This document shows positions 1 to 9,255 of a stretch of 64,000 bases of DNA, piece after piece. This DNA comes from Bradyrhizobium sp. JYMT SZCCT0180 (GTDB taxonomy: Bacteria; Pseudomonadota; Alphaproteobacteria; Rhizobiales; Xanthobacteraceae), in the NCBI RefSeq assembly GCF_018130165.1, contig NZ_JAFCLZ010000014.1, positions 164,737-228,736 of the forward strand, read 5' to 3'. Position 1 is the stretch's first letter; each line of letters opens with the position of its first letter. The position numbers were made by a program, and so were the translations under genes. Below the pieces are notes generated by a model. It worked only from the letters and a program-made list of their open reading frames with translations, was not told the origin of the DNA and made no database searches.

Positions 1-323
1 ACGAGTTCTTGGTTGACTCCGTCACCACCGGTTCAGCTTGCGCCTAGCCGACGGCTTGACGCCTGCAACGGGCGCCAGGACCACACGGTTTTGCCGTACG
101 CTCATCCACGCCGTCGTCAGGCGTGAACCAGCGTCCACCGCAACCCGCCCAACGTCCGTGACGACGGCCGACGCCCTCTGAGTGGGACGGGATGGCGGTA
201 GATGCGCACTGATTTGGGTCGGCCGGCAACAGAAATATTTTTGATTTGCAGAAATTCTCTGCTTGACAGAATTTCCGTAAATCAGAACTGATTTGCCCGT
301 CGGGTTGTTTTGTCGCACTCAAC
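1..323. other. Intergenic stretch, no supported gene
   Basis: I see no convincing gene here. Open frames on the minus strand (for example 22-318) have low-complexity Arg/Pro-rich translations and no Shine-Dalgarno site. The sequence resembles non-coding repeat-like DNA that is often over-annotated in Bradyrhizobium genomes. The window edge prevents judging whether it is the remnant of a larger element. Confidence 0.4.
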
Positions 324-352
324 CGTCATTGCGAGCGGAGCTCGCAATGACG
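324..352. repeat. Palindromic hairpin, short form of the GTCATTGCGAG repeat
   Basis: Perfect 13-bp inverted arms (324-336 and 340-352) enclose a 3-base loop. It lies about 20 bp beyond the hslO stop codon, so it may end or stabilise that transcript, but no T-run follows on the hslO strand. The same arm sequence starts the longer repeat at 29300-29377. Confidence 0.75.
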
Positions 353-372
353 AGGAGAGAATGACAAAAGTA

Positions 373-1377
373 CTATTCCACACCCGCTTCATCCGGCGTG
401 AACTCATAGATCGACGAGCAGAACTCGCAGGTCACCACCACCTTGCCGTCCTTGACCATTTCCGCGCGGTCCTGCGGCTGGAAGCTTTTCAGCATCGACG
501 ACACCGCGTCGCGCGAGCAGGAGCATTGCGCGCGCAGGGCTAACGGCGCGAACACGCGCACGCCGCGTTCGTGGAACAGGCGATACAATAAGCGCTCGCC
601 CGACAAATCCGGATCGAGCAGTTCGACATCCTCGACGGTCGAGATCAGCGACTGGCCTTCGACCCAGGCGTCGTCTTCGGCCACCGCATGCGTCACGGCG
701 CCTTCCGGCGCATCGCCGGGATGGAGGTCGGCCTGCCGCGCCCGCTCCGGCGCCTGAGGCAGGAATTGCAGCAGCATGCCGCCGGCGCGCCAGCGGTGTT
801 TCGGGCCGTCGCCGCTGCCGCGCCACTCCTCGCCGACTGCAAGCCGCACGCGGGTCGGGATCTGTTCGGAGCGCAGAAAGTATTCATGCGCGGCGTCTTC
901 GAGATTGCCGCCTTCCAGCGCCACCAGGCCTTGATAGCGGCTCATGTCCGCGCCCTGGTCGATGGTCATCGCCAGATGACCGTTGCCGAGCAGCGCGCCG
1001 GAATCCTGCCCGTCTTTCAGCCGCGTCGCATCGAAGCGCGCATAGGCGCGCAGCCGATCCGGCAGCTGGAAATCCACGATCAGGAACGATACCGGGCCGT
1101 CGGTCTGGGTCTGCAGGATGAAGCGGCCGTCGAACTTCAGCGACGAGCCGAGCAGCGTCGCCAGCACGATGGCCTCGCCGAGCAGCTTGCAGACCGGCGC
1201 CGGGTAATCGTGCTTGGTCAGGATGTCGTCGAGCGCCGGGCCGAGCCGGGTCAGCCGCCCGCGCAGGTCGAGCGTATTGACCTCGAACGGCAACGCCGCA
1301 TCGTCGATGGGAACCGCCGATGGCGCGCGGATCGGCGCTTCGATCGTGATTTTGATGTCGGGGGATTGTGATGTCAT
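373..1377 (-). CDS. hslO: Redox-regulated chaperone Hsp33
   Basis: A 334-residue protein matching Hsp33, a cytosolic holdase chaperone switched on by oxidative unfolding. The C-terminal redox switch is intact: C285-S-C287 and C317-E-F-C320, the zinc-binding CxC/CxxC pattern of the family. I chose the ATG at 1377 (MTSQSPD) because upstream in-frame sequence falls in an interspersed repeat. Family knowledge: reduced Hsp33 binds zinc and is inactive, and peroxide plus heat releases zinc and exposes the substrate-binding surface. It lies downstream of argD-argF on the same strand, an arrangement I recall from related alphaproteobacteria, so co-transcription is likely despite a 184-bp gap. Confidence 0.96.
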   Translation of the reverse strand: MTSQSPDIKITIEAPIRAPSAVPIDDAALPFEVNTLDLRGRLTRLGPALDDILTKHDYPAPVCKLLGEAIVLATLLGSSLKFDGRFILQTQTDGPVSFLIVDFQLPDRLRAYARFDATRLKDGQDSGALLGNGHLAMTIDQGADMSRYQGLVALEGGNLEDAAHEYFLRSEQIPTRVRLAVGEEWRGSGDGPKHRWRAGGMLLQFLPQAPERARQADLHPGDAPEGAVTHAVAEDDAWVEGQSLISTVEDVELLDPDLSGERLLYRLFHERGVRVFAPLALRAQCSCSRDAVSSMLKSFQPQDRAEMVKDGKVVVTCEFCSSIYEFTPDEAGVE

Positions 1378-1419
1378 CGCGCCTATCTGGGGTCGGAAGG
1401 AGTGAATCGAAAGGGGTAC

Positions 1420-1543
1420 CCGTGTCCCGGACCCGGTGCAGCGTGCAACGCTGCTCCGCAGAGCCGGGACCCATTTGTGCGCATCAACGTGGACCCCGGC
1501 TCTGCAGCGCACCGCTTCGCGCTGCGCAGCGTCCGGGGAACGC
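1420..1543. repeat. Interspersed inverted repeat (CGTGTCCCGG family), copy 1
   Basis: Imperfect long palindrome beginning CGTGTCCCGGACC and ending near GTCCGGGGAACGC, with inner arms around GCAGAGCCGGGACC and GGACCCCGGCTCTGC. A second copy lies between boxB and boxC at 19215-19338. It occupies the argF-hslO gap and would fold in the transcript. Confidence 0.8.
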
Positions 1544-1561
1544 AAACCGTAAGGTCAGTCC

Positions 1562-2487
1562 CTACGCCACTTCGTTAAAACACCAGGCCAGAATGCCCTT
1601 TTGCGCATGCAGGCGGTTTTCGGCTTCGTCGAACACCACCGATTGCGGGCCGTCGATCACCTCGTCGGTGACCTCCTCACCGCGATGGGCGGGCAGGCAG
1701 TGCATGAACAGCGCGTCGGGCTTGGCCAGCGACATCAGTTGGGCGTTGACCTGATAGGGCTTGAGCACGTTGTGGCGATGCTCGCCGTCCTTATCGCCCA
1801 TCGACACCCAGGTGTCGGTCACGACGCAGTCGGCGCCCGCGACGGCGGCTTCCGGGTCGTTGCCGAGCACGATCGGCGCCTGCGTCGCCTTGATCCAGTC
1901 CTTCATCGCCTTGTTCGGCGCGAGCTGCGGCGGGGTCGCCACGTTCAGTTTGAACTTCAAACGCTCCGCGGCATGCGCCCATGACGCCAGCACGTTGTTG
2001 TCGTCGCCGGTCCAGGCCACGGTGCGGCCCTCGATCGAGCCGCGATGCTCCTCGAACGTCATCAGGTCAGCCATCACCTGGCAGGGATGCGAGCGCCGGG
2101 TCAGCCCGTTGATGACGGGCACGGTGGCGTTGGCGGCAAGCTCCAGCAGCGCATCGTGGTTGAGGATGCGGATCATGATCGCATCGACGTAACGCGACAG
2201 CACGCGCGCGGTATCGGCGATGGTCTCGCCGCGGCCTAGCTGCATTTCCGCGCCGGTCAGCATAATGGCCTCGCCGCCGAGCTGGCGCATGCCGACGTCG
2301 AACGAGACCCGGGTGCGGGTCGACGGCCGTTCGAAGATCATCGCCAGCGTCTTGCCCTCGAGCGGCTTCCTGTTCTTCTCATGCGCCTTCAGCTTCGCCT
2401 TCATGGCGACGCTCAGGTCCAGCATGTTGCGCAGTTCCTTCGGCGGCAGCTCGCTGATATCGAGGAAGTGACGTAGGGACTTGCTCA

Positions 2488-2488
<1 letters not shown>
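1562..2488 (-). CDS. argF: Ornithine carbamoyltransferase
   Basis: 308 residues, the normal length for the catalytic chain. It transfers carbamoyl from carbamoyl phosphate to ornithine, giving citrulline in arginine biosynthesis, in the cytosol. The carbamoyl-phosphate motif STRTR is at residues 56-60, an HPCQ motif lies mid-protein, and HCLP is near the C-terminus, so the active site looks complete. The ATG at 2488 shares its first base with the last base of the argD stop codon, giving tight translational coupling. A GTG one codon upstream is also possible. The preceding argD supplies the acetylornithine aminotransferase step of the same pathway. Confidence 0.97.
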
Positions 2489-3699
<1,211 letters not shown>

Positions 3700-3773
3700 C
3701 ACTGACGGTTAGAGACCGGCCACATAGCGTGCATTGGTGCGAACGCGGCACAGCCGGTCTTGCGAAAACAAAA

Positions 3774-3798
3774 CGTGCCGCCTTTTCGGGGCGGCACG
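3774..3798 (-). terminator. Terminator-like hairpin at the 5' end of the argD transcript
   Basis: On the minus strand, perfect 9-bp arms CGTGCCGCC/GGCGGCACG enclose a 7-base loop and are followed by TTTTGTTTTC. This has the form of an intrinsic terminator. It sits within a few bases of the predicted transcription start and about 75 bp before the argD start, so it could be a leader attenuator, a 5' stabilising stem, or the end of a very short RNA. Confidence 0.65.
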
Positions 3799-3806
3799 TG
3801 ACAGGC

Positions 3807-3834
3807 ATTCTATGCTGGCTTTGGACCGTGTCAA
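3807..3834 (-). promoter_or_regulatory. Sigma-70-type promoter for argD-argF-hslO
   Basis: On the minus strand a perfect -35 TTGACA (3829-3834) is followed after 16 bp by TAGAAT (3807-3812), one base from consensus. The predicted start is near 3800, giving a leader of about 100 nt before argD. It is one of the strongest vegetative promoter matches seen in the window. Confidence 0.7.
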
Positions 3835-3950
3835 CACGCCTAAAAAGGCCTTTCCTGCAGTGCAGGATAAAGCAATCCGTAGCATTCCGGTGCCGTGGAA
3901 AACTCCAATTACAATGCATAAATACCGGAACATGTGGACGCACGGACGCG

Positions 3951-4096
3951 GACTCTTGCGCCAGAGTCCCGCCATATTGTAGCGTCTGGGCTGTCGGGTA
4001 CGACATCTCGTGCGGAAGTACTGACCCCTAGAGTCCATTTTGTAAGGCGTAAACGTTCGGGCGGCTTTTATGCGCCCGGCGAGGGCTAAGGGATTC
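3951..4096. promoter_or_regulatory. Cluster of four GANTC (CcrM) sites before gcrA
   Basis: GANTC sites lie at 3951-3955, 3964-3968, 4031-4035 and 4092-4096, and I found no others in the rest of the argD-gcrA gap. In alphaproteobacteria CcrM methylates the adenine of GANTC, and GcrA responds to that methylation. Position and density suggest a regulatory cluster for gcrA; this is inference. Confidence 0.5.
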
Positions 4097-4175
4097 TGCC
4101 CGCTGGGATTTTTGAGAATTGGCATCGCCAGCGCTGCCCCCGGTTTGGCCGGCTCTGTGCGAAGGGAAGAATGCG

Positions 4176-4685
4176 ATGACGGTATTGACCTGGTCCGACG
4201 AGCGCGTCGAGCAGCTTAAAAAGCTCTGGGAGGGCGGACTTTCCGCCAGCCAGATCGCCGCGGAACTCGGGAATGTGACGCGAAATGCAGTGATCGGCAA
4301 AGTGCATCGGCTGGGTCTTTCCGGCCGTGCCAAGAGCCCCTCCTCGGCCGCGCCGCGTCAGCGCAAGGCGCGTCCCGCCCCGCAGATGATGCGGGTGGCG
4401 CGCCCGGTGTCGCGCGGCAACACCGCGCTGGCCCACGCCTTCGAGGTGGAGATGGAGCCGGATCCGGTCGCCTACGACAATGTGGTGCCGATGAGCCAGC
4501 GGCTGACGCTGCTCGAATTGAACGAGGCCACCTGCCACTGGCCGATCGGCGATCCCTCGAGCTCGGAATTCTTTTTCTGCGGCGGCAAGGCGCTCACCAG
4601 CCTGCCCTATTGCGCACATCACTCGCGCATCGCCTATCAGCCGGCCTCCGATCGCCGCCGCCCGGCACCGAAGCCGACGCGCTGA
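4176..4685 (+). CDS. gcrA: GcrA cell-cycle transcription regulator
   Basis: 169 residues with the GcrA hallmark N-terminus MTVLTWSDERVEQLK, a helix-turn-helix region (residues about 5-45, including SASQIAAELG), and the conserved C-terminal module CHWPIGDP with FFCGG and YCAHH, which contacts sigma-70 RNA polymerase. GcrA is an alphaproteobacterial cofactor that binds sigma-70 and acts at promoters carrying methylated GANTC, pacing cell-cycle genes. I chose ATG 4176 for its GAAGGGAAG ribosome-binding site and the family N-terminus; upstream ATGs add unrelated sequence. It is divergent from argD and followed by an interspersed repeat. Confidence 0.95.
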   Translation: MTVLTWSDERVEQLKKLWEGGLSASQIAAELGNVTRNAVIGKVHRLGLSGRAKSPSSAAPRQRKARPAPQMMRVARPVSRGNTALAHAFEVEMEPDPVAYDNVVPMSQRLTLLELNEATCHWPIGDPSSSEFFFCGGKALTSLPYCAHHSRIAYQPASDRRRPAPKPTR

Positions 4686-4714
4686 GTTCGCGCGGCGTTA
4701 CAACGAATATTAGC

Positions 4715-4838
4715 CGTCGTCCCGGCGAAGGCCGGGACCCATAACCACCGATGGCCGTGGTTAGGCTTGGCTGGAGCTCCAGCTTTCTTAGCAATTAGTA
4801 TTTGTGGTTATGGGTCCCGGCGTTCGCCGGGACGACGC
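4715..4838. repeat. Interspersed inverted repeat (CGTCGTCCCGGC family), copy 1
   Basis: Outer arms CGTCGTCCCGGC and GCCGGGACGACG enclose inner arms GGGACCCATAACCAC and GTGGTTATGGGTCCC. Related copies lie at 16529-16675 and 30836-30959. It separates the converging gcrA and phoB genes and could serve as a bidirectional transcript end. Confidence 0.85.
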
Positions 4839-4858
4839 AAACTTGTTTACGCCGCGCC

Positions 4859-5560
4859 CTACTCCACCTTCGCGAACCGATCATCCAGCGCGTAGCCGGC
4901 GCCGCGCACGGTGCGGATCGGGTCCTGTTCGCGGCCGGGGTTGAGCAATTTGCGCAGGCGGCCGATATGGACGTCGACGGTACGCTCGTCGATATAGATG
5001 TCGCGGCCCCAGACGCTGTCGAGCAGTTGCTCGCGGCTGAACACGCGGCCGGGATGTTCCAGGAAAAACTCCAGCAGGCGATATTCGGTGGGGCCGAGAT
5101 CGATCGGACGGCCCGAGCGCGCGACGCGGCGCTTCTCGCGGTCGAGTTCGATATCGCCATAGGTCAGCACGGTGGCCAGCCGCTCCGGGCTCGCCCGCCG
5201 CAACAGGCCCTTCACCCGCGCCAGCAGCTCCGGCACGGAAAAGGGTTTTACGATGTAGTCGTCGGCGCCGGTCGCCAGCCCCCGTACCCGTTCGCTTTCC
5301 TCGCCGCGCGCGGTCAGCATGATGATCGGCAGCGCCTTGGTCTCCGGCCGCGCCCGCAAGCGGCGGCACAGTTCGATGCCGGACAGGCCCGGCAGCATCC
5401 AGTCCAGCACGATCAGGTCGGGCACCCGCTCCTTCAGCCTCGTATCGGCGTCGTCACCGCGGGCGACGGTTTCGACCTCATAGCCTTCGGCATCGAGGTT
5501 GTAGCGCAGAAGCGTGGTGAGCGCTTCCTCGTCTTCAACCACCAGAATGCGTGCATTCAT
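4859..5560 (-). CDS. phoB: Phosphate response regulator PhoB
   Basis: 233 residues, the standard OmpR/PhoB length. The receiver domain (about 1-120) carries acidic residues E9-D10, phospho-acceptor D53 in VLDWMLPG and K105 in the KPF motif. The winged-helix DNA-binding domain (about 130-230) contains the RRVARSG/LGPTEYRLLEFF start and the VHIGRLRKLL recognition helix. Phosphorylated by PhoR, PhoB binds Pho boxes such as the one at 10366-10383. It is the last gene of the phoR-pst-phoU-phoB series. The ATG at 5560 has an AAGAGG ribosome-binding site. Confidence 0.97.
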   Translation of the reverse strand: MNARILVVEDEEALTTLLRYNLDAEGYEVETVARGDDADTRLKERVPDLIVLDWMLPGLSGIELCRRLRARPETKALPIIMLTARGEESERVRGLATGADDYIVKPFSVPELLARVKGLLRRASPERLATVLTYGDIELDREKRRVARSGRPIDLGPTEYRLLEFFLEHPGRVFSREQLLDSVWGRDIYIDERTVDVHIGRLRKLLNPGREQDPIRTVRGAGYALDDRFAKVE

Positions 5561-5634
5561 CTATGTAAGCCTCTTGATATCCGATATTTTGACGCGGTTT
5601 GTTACGCGAACGTCTTCCGCTTCTAGTTCCGCTT

Positions 5635-6351
5635 CTAGTTTCCTGGCACCGTGGTGGCGAAATTGGTCATGTCGCCCTTCGGGCGCTTGTCTAGGATCTG
5701 CTGGCCTTCGATCATGTAGAACACGGTCTCGGCGATGTTGGTGGCATGGTCGCCGATCCGCTCGATGTTCTTGGCGCAGAACATCAGATGGATGCAAAAC
5801 GAGATGTTGCGCGGATCTTCCATCATGTAGGTCAGGAGCTCGCGAAACAGCGAGGTGCAGATGGCGTCGACTTCCTCGTCGCCCTTCCAGACCGCCATCG
5901 CCGCCGGCAGATCGTGCGACGCGTAGGCGTCGAGCACGGACTTGACCTGCGACTGCACCAGATCGGTCATGTGTTCGAGACCGCGGATCAGCTTCAGCGG
6001 CTGGAAATCGTTCTCCAGCGCGGCGACGCGCTTGCCCATGTTCTTGGCGAGGTCGCCGATCCGTTCCAGATCGGTGGCCACCCGCATGGCGCCGACGATC
6101 TCGCGCAGGTCGATCGCCATCGGCTGGCGGCGGGCAATCGTCAGCACCGCGCGTTCCTCGATCAGGTGCTGCAGGCGGTCGATCTCGACGTCGGAAGCGA
6201 CGACGCGTTTGCCGAGCGCGACGTCGCGCCGGATCAAGGCATCGACGGATTCGGTGATCATGCGTTCGGCAAGGCCGCCCATTTCGGCGACCAGGCGGGT
6301 CAATTCCTGAAGATCGCTGTCGAACGCCTTCGCGGTATGTTCTGAAGCCAT
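5635..6351 (-). CDS. phoU: Phosphate signalling regulator PhoU
   Basis: 238 residues matching PhoU, two tandem three-helix bundles that bind metal clusters. It sits at the membrane between the PstSCAB transporter and PhoR and keeps PhoR repressed when phosphate is plentiful. The conserved E/D-rich helices (for example ERIGDLAKN and ERIGDHATN in the two repeats) are present. It lies between pstB and phoB on the same strand. A 12-bp direct duplication (TTCCGCTTCTAG) covers its stop codon region at about 5614-5638, a small oddity without obvious consequence. Confidence 0.96.
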   Translation of the reverse strand: MASEHTAKAFDSDLQELTRLVAEMGGLAERMITESVDALIRRDVALGKRVVASDVEIDRLQHLIEERAVLTIARRQPMAIDLREIVGAMRVATDLERIGDLAKNMGKRVAALENDFQPLKLIRGLEHMTDLVQSQVKSVLDAYASHDLPAAMAVWKGDEEVDAICTSLFRELLTYMMEDPRNISFCIHLMFCAKNIERIGDHATNIAETVFYMIEGQQILDKRPKGDMTNFATTVPGN

Positions 6352-6374
6352 TGTCTTCTCCTCGCGATGTGCGC

Positions 6375-7196
6375 TTAGCCGAACCGGCCGGTAATGTAAT
6401 CCTGGGTGCGTCGATCGCTCGGCGAGGTGAAAATCTTGTTGGTGTCGTCGAATTCGACCAGTTCACCGAGATACATGAAGGCGGTCTTGTCCGAGACGCG
6501 CGCCGCCTGCTGCATGTTATGGGTCACGATGGCGATGGTGTAGTCCTCCGACAATTCCTGGATCAGCTCCTCGACCTTGGCGGTCGAAATCGGGTCCAGC
6601 GCCGAGCAGGGCTCGTCGAACAGGATCACTTCAGGGCGCACCGCCACCGTGCGCGCGATGCAGAGCCGCTGCTGCTGGCCGCCGGACAGGCTGAGCCCCG
6701 ATGCATTCAGCTTGTCCTTGACCTCGTTCCACAGCGCACCGCCACGCAACGCCTTTTCGACGCGGCCGTCCATCTCGGATTTCGAGATCTTCTCATAAAG
6801 GCGGATGCCGAAGGCGATGTTTTCGTAGATCGTCATCGGAAACGGCGTCGGCTTCTGGAACACCATGCCGACCCGGGCGCGCAGCAGATTGAGATCGAGC
6901 TTGGGGTCGAGGATGTTGGTCTGGTCGAGCATCAATTGCCCGGTCGCCTTCTGGCCCGGATAGAGGTCGTACATCCGGTTGAAGATCCGCAGCAGCGTGG
7001 ACTTGCCGCAGCCGGACGGCCCGATGAAGGCGGTGACGCGGTGGGTGCCGAGCGTGAGGTTGATGTTCTTCAGCGCGTGGTGCTCGCCATAGTAGAAGTT
7101 CAGGCCGCGCGCCGTCACTTTCGGCGGCGCGTCGGGCAAGGCGACCTGCGGAACAGGTCCGTTCGCAGCACTCACGGATACGGAAAGATCGTTCAT
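6375..7196 (-). CDS. pstB: Phosphate ABC transporter ATP-binding protein
   Basis: 273 residues. Walker A GPSGCGKST (residues 59-67), ABC signature LSGGQQQR and Walker B VILFDEPCSALD are all intact. This is the cytoplasmic ATPase powering high-affinity phosphate import through PstC and PstA. The start codon overlaps the pstA stop by 4 bp, indicating translational coupling. The N-terminal 25 residues before the ABC core are a linker typical of alphaproteobacterial PstB. Confidence 0.97.
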   Translation of the reverse strand: MNDLSVSVSAANGPVPQVALPDAPPKVTARGLNFYYGEHHALKNINLTLGTHRVTAFIGPSGCGKSTLLRIFNRMYDLYPGQKATGQLMLDQTNILDPKLDLNLLRARVGMVFQKPTPFPMTIYENIAFGIRLYEKISKSEMDGRVEKALRGGALWNEVKDKLNASGLSLSGGQQQRLCIARTVAVRPEVILFDEPCSALDPISTAKVEELIQELSEDYTIAIVTHNMQQAARVSDKTAFMYLGELVEFDDTNKIFTSPSDRRTQDYITGRFG

Positions 7197-8038
7197 TTTG
7201 CGGTCCTCTCGGCGCCAAGGATGCGCGCGCCAATATTCAGGGCGAGTACGGTCAGGGTGATGAGCAGCGCCCCGCTCCAGGCGAGCTGCTTCCAGTATTC
7301 GTAGGGGCTCTGCACGAAGTTGTTGATGGTGACCGGCAGGTTCGCCATCGTCTTGGTGAGGTCGAGGCTGAAGAACTGGTTCGACAGCGCGGTGAACAGC
7401 AGCGGCGCGGTTTCGCCGGCGACGCGGGCGGTGGCGAGCAGCACACCGGTGATGAGGCCGGCGCGCGCGGCGCGGTAGGCGATGCGCTTGATCACCAGCG
7501 AGCGCGGCAGGCCGAGCGCGGACGCGGCCTCGCGCAACGGATTGGGCACCAGCAGCAACATGTCCTCGGTCGTGCGCACCACCACGGGGATCACGATCAC
7601 GGCCAGCGCCAGACAGCCGGCAAAGGCCGAGAAGCCGCCCATCGGCACCACGATCGCGCCATAGACGAACAGGCCGATGATGATCGAGGGCGCGCTGAGC
7701 AGGATGTCGTTGATGAAACGGATCACCGAGGTGAGCTTGTCGTTCCTGCCGTATTCGGCAAGGTATGTGCCGGCGAACAGGCCGAGCGGCGCGCCGATGC
7801 CAACGCCGATCACGGTCATGATGATCGAGCCGACAATCGCGTTCAGCAATCCGCCGTCGGTTGATCCCGGTGGAGGGGTATTCTGCGTGAAGACCGCGAG
7901 ATTGATCCCGGCGAGGCCGTTAAAGAACAAGGTGAATAGGATCAGCCCCAGCCAGGTGACGCCAAAAACCGCGGCGCCGAGGCACAGGACCTTGACGACG
8001 ATGTCGACGCGGCGGCGACGGGTATAAATCGGGTTCAT
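7193..8038 (-). CDS. pstA: Phosphate ABC transporter permease PstA
   Basis: 281 residues with an initial basic stretch (YTRRRRVD), six predicted membrane segments, and the binding-protein-dependent permease EAA-like loop around REAASALGLPRS that docks on PstB. It forms the phosphate channel with PstC in the inner membrane. It lies 4 bp from the pstC stop and overlaps pstB by 4 bp, so pstC-pstA-pstB form one tightly packed unit. Confidence 0.96.
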   Translation of the reverse strand: MNPIYTRRRRVDIVVKVLCLGAAVFGVTWLGLILFTLFFNGLAGINLAVFTQNTPPPGSTDGGLLNAIVGSIIMTVIGVGIGAPLGLFAGTYLAEYGRNDKLTSVIRFINDILLSAPSIIIGLFVYGAIVVPMGGFSAFAGCLALAVIVIPVVVRTTEDMLLLVPNPLREAASALGLPRSLVIKRIAYRAARAGLITGVLLATARVAGETAPLLFTALSNQFFSLDLTKTMANLPVTINNFVQSPYEYWKQLAWSGALLITLTVLALNIGARILGAERTAK

Positions 8039-8042
8039 GATC

Positions 8043-9041
8043 TTAATTCCCCGCCTTCTTTTCCAGCCGCATCAGCATTATCCGCGCGGCCGCCAGGACG
8101 AAGAACGTCAGCACGAACAATAGCAGCCCCAGCAGGATCAGGCCGGATTGGTGCAAGCCGTCGCTCTCGGCGAATTCGGATGCGATCGCCGCCGAGATCG
8201 TAGTGCCCGGAGAAAACACCGAGCCCGTGATCTTGAAGGCGTTGCCGATGATAAACGTCACCGCCATGGTCTCGCCAAGCGCACGGCCGAGCGCCAGCAT
8301 GATGCCGCCGATCACGCCGACCTTTGTATAGGGGATCACGACGTTGCGGACGACTTCCCAGGTGGTGCAGCCGACGCCGTAGGCGGCTTCCTTGAGCACC
8401 GGCGGCACCGTCTTGAACACGTCGACCGAAATCGCGGTGATGAACGGCAGCACCATGATCGCAAGGATCAGCGACGCGTTGAACAGGCTGAGATAAGACG
8501 GCGGACCAGCGAAGATGGTGCCGAGAATCGGGACGCCATCGAACACCTTGATCACAAACGGCTGAAAACTGTCGGCCATGAACGGGCCCAGCACGAAGAA
8601 CCCCCACATGCCGTAGATGATCGAGGGGATGCCGGCGAGCAATTCCACGGCAATGCCGATCGGGCGACGCAGCCACTGCGGACAAAGCTCGGTGAGGAAG
8701 ATCGCGATGCCGAGCCCGACTGGGATCGCGATCGTCATCGCGATCACCGAGGTGACCAGCGTGCCATAGATCGGCCCGAGTGCGCCGAGCACCGGCGGAT
8801 CGTTGGATGGCGCCCAGCGCGAGGTGAACAGGAAGGAGAAGCCATATTCCCTGATCGCCGGCCAGGCGCCCGCGATCAGCGAGACGATGATGCCGCCGAG
8901 GATGAGCAGGACCGAGATCGCGCAGGCGCGCGTGATCCAGTAAAATGTCACGTCGCCAAACTTGAAAGCGCTGAGAGCCTTGGCGCGATCGTAAGGTCCG
9001 GCAGCTTCCATTATGTCGCTCTGAACCGCCATGTCTGCCAC
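8043..9041 (-). CDS. pstC: Phosphate ABC transporter permease PstC
   Basis: About 332 residues and six membrane segments after a 40-residue cytoplasmic start. The permease loop KEAAYGVGCTTWEVVRN resembles the PstA docking loop. I chose the GTG at 9041 (VADMAVQSD) because AGGGGA lies about 5 bases upstream. The ATG at 9032 would remove three residues, and an ATG at 9110 would add unlikely sequence. It is separated from pstS by a 214-bp gap with a strong hairpin, which may set the ratio of PstS to the permeases. Confidence 0.95.
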   Translation of the reverse strand: MADMAVQSDIMEAAGPYDRAKALSAFKFGDVTFYWITRACAISVLLILGGIIVSLIAGAWPAIREYGFSFLFTSRWAPSNDPPVLGALGPIYGTLVTSVIAMTIAIPVGLGIAIFLTELCPQWLRRPIGIAVELLAGIPSIIYGMWGFFVLGPFMADSFQPFVIKVFDGVPILGTIFAGPPSYLSLFNASLILAIMVLPFITAISVDVFKTVPPVLKEAAYGVGCTTWEVVRNVVIPYTKVGVIGGIMLALGRALGETMAVTFIIGNAFKITGSVFSPGTTISAAIASEFAESDGLHQSGLILLGLLLFVLTFFVLAAARIMLMRLEKKAGN

Positions 9042-9165
9042 GCCAATCCCCTGTACTGTATAGCCCAAATGCCCTGGTTCCGGCGCCGGTTTTACACCGG
9101 ACATTGCCACCAGATTTCCTGGTAGCCGGACCGCCCTGTATTCGCCCTCCAGCCCGGAGGGAAAG

Positions 9166-9192
9166 ACCCAACCCGGAGAGACCGGGTTGGGT
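9166..9192 (-). other. Intercistronic hairpin between pstS and pstC
   Basis: Perfect 11-bp arms ACCCAACCCGG/CCGGGTTGGGT enclose a 5-base loop. In the pstS to pstC direction only a weak pyrimidine stretch (CTTTCCC) follows, so this looks more like a 3'-protecting or partial terminator stem than a full terminator. Such a stem would let PstS accumulate above PstC/A/B. Confidence 0.6.
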
Positions 9193-9255
9193 AGAGTGGA
9201 AGCACGCTCCCGCTGTTCGCCGGGCCGGAACGCGGCCCAGATCTTTGTTCTCGGC

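Larger units (their letters stand above)
3700..4175. other. Divergent argD / gcrA regulatory region
   Basis: This 476-bp gap has no supported protein gene. It holds the argD promoter (3807-3834) and the hairpin just after it (3774-3798), both on the minus strand, plus four GANTC sites (3951-4096) before gcrA on the plus strand. GAAGGGAAG about 6 bases before 4176 is the gcrA ribosome-binding site. Confidence 0.7.
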
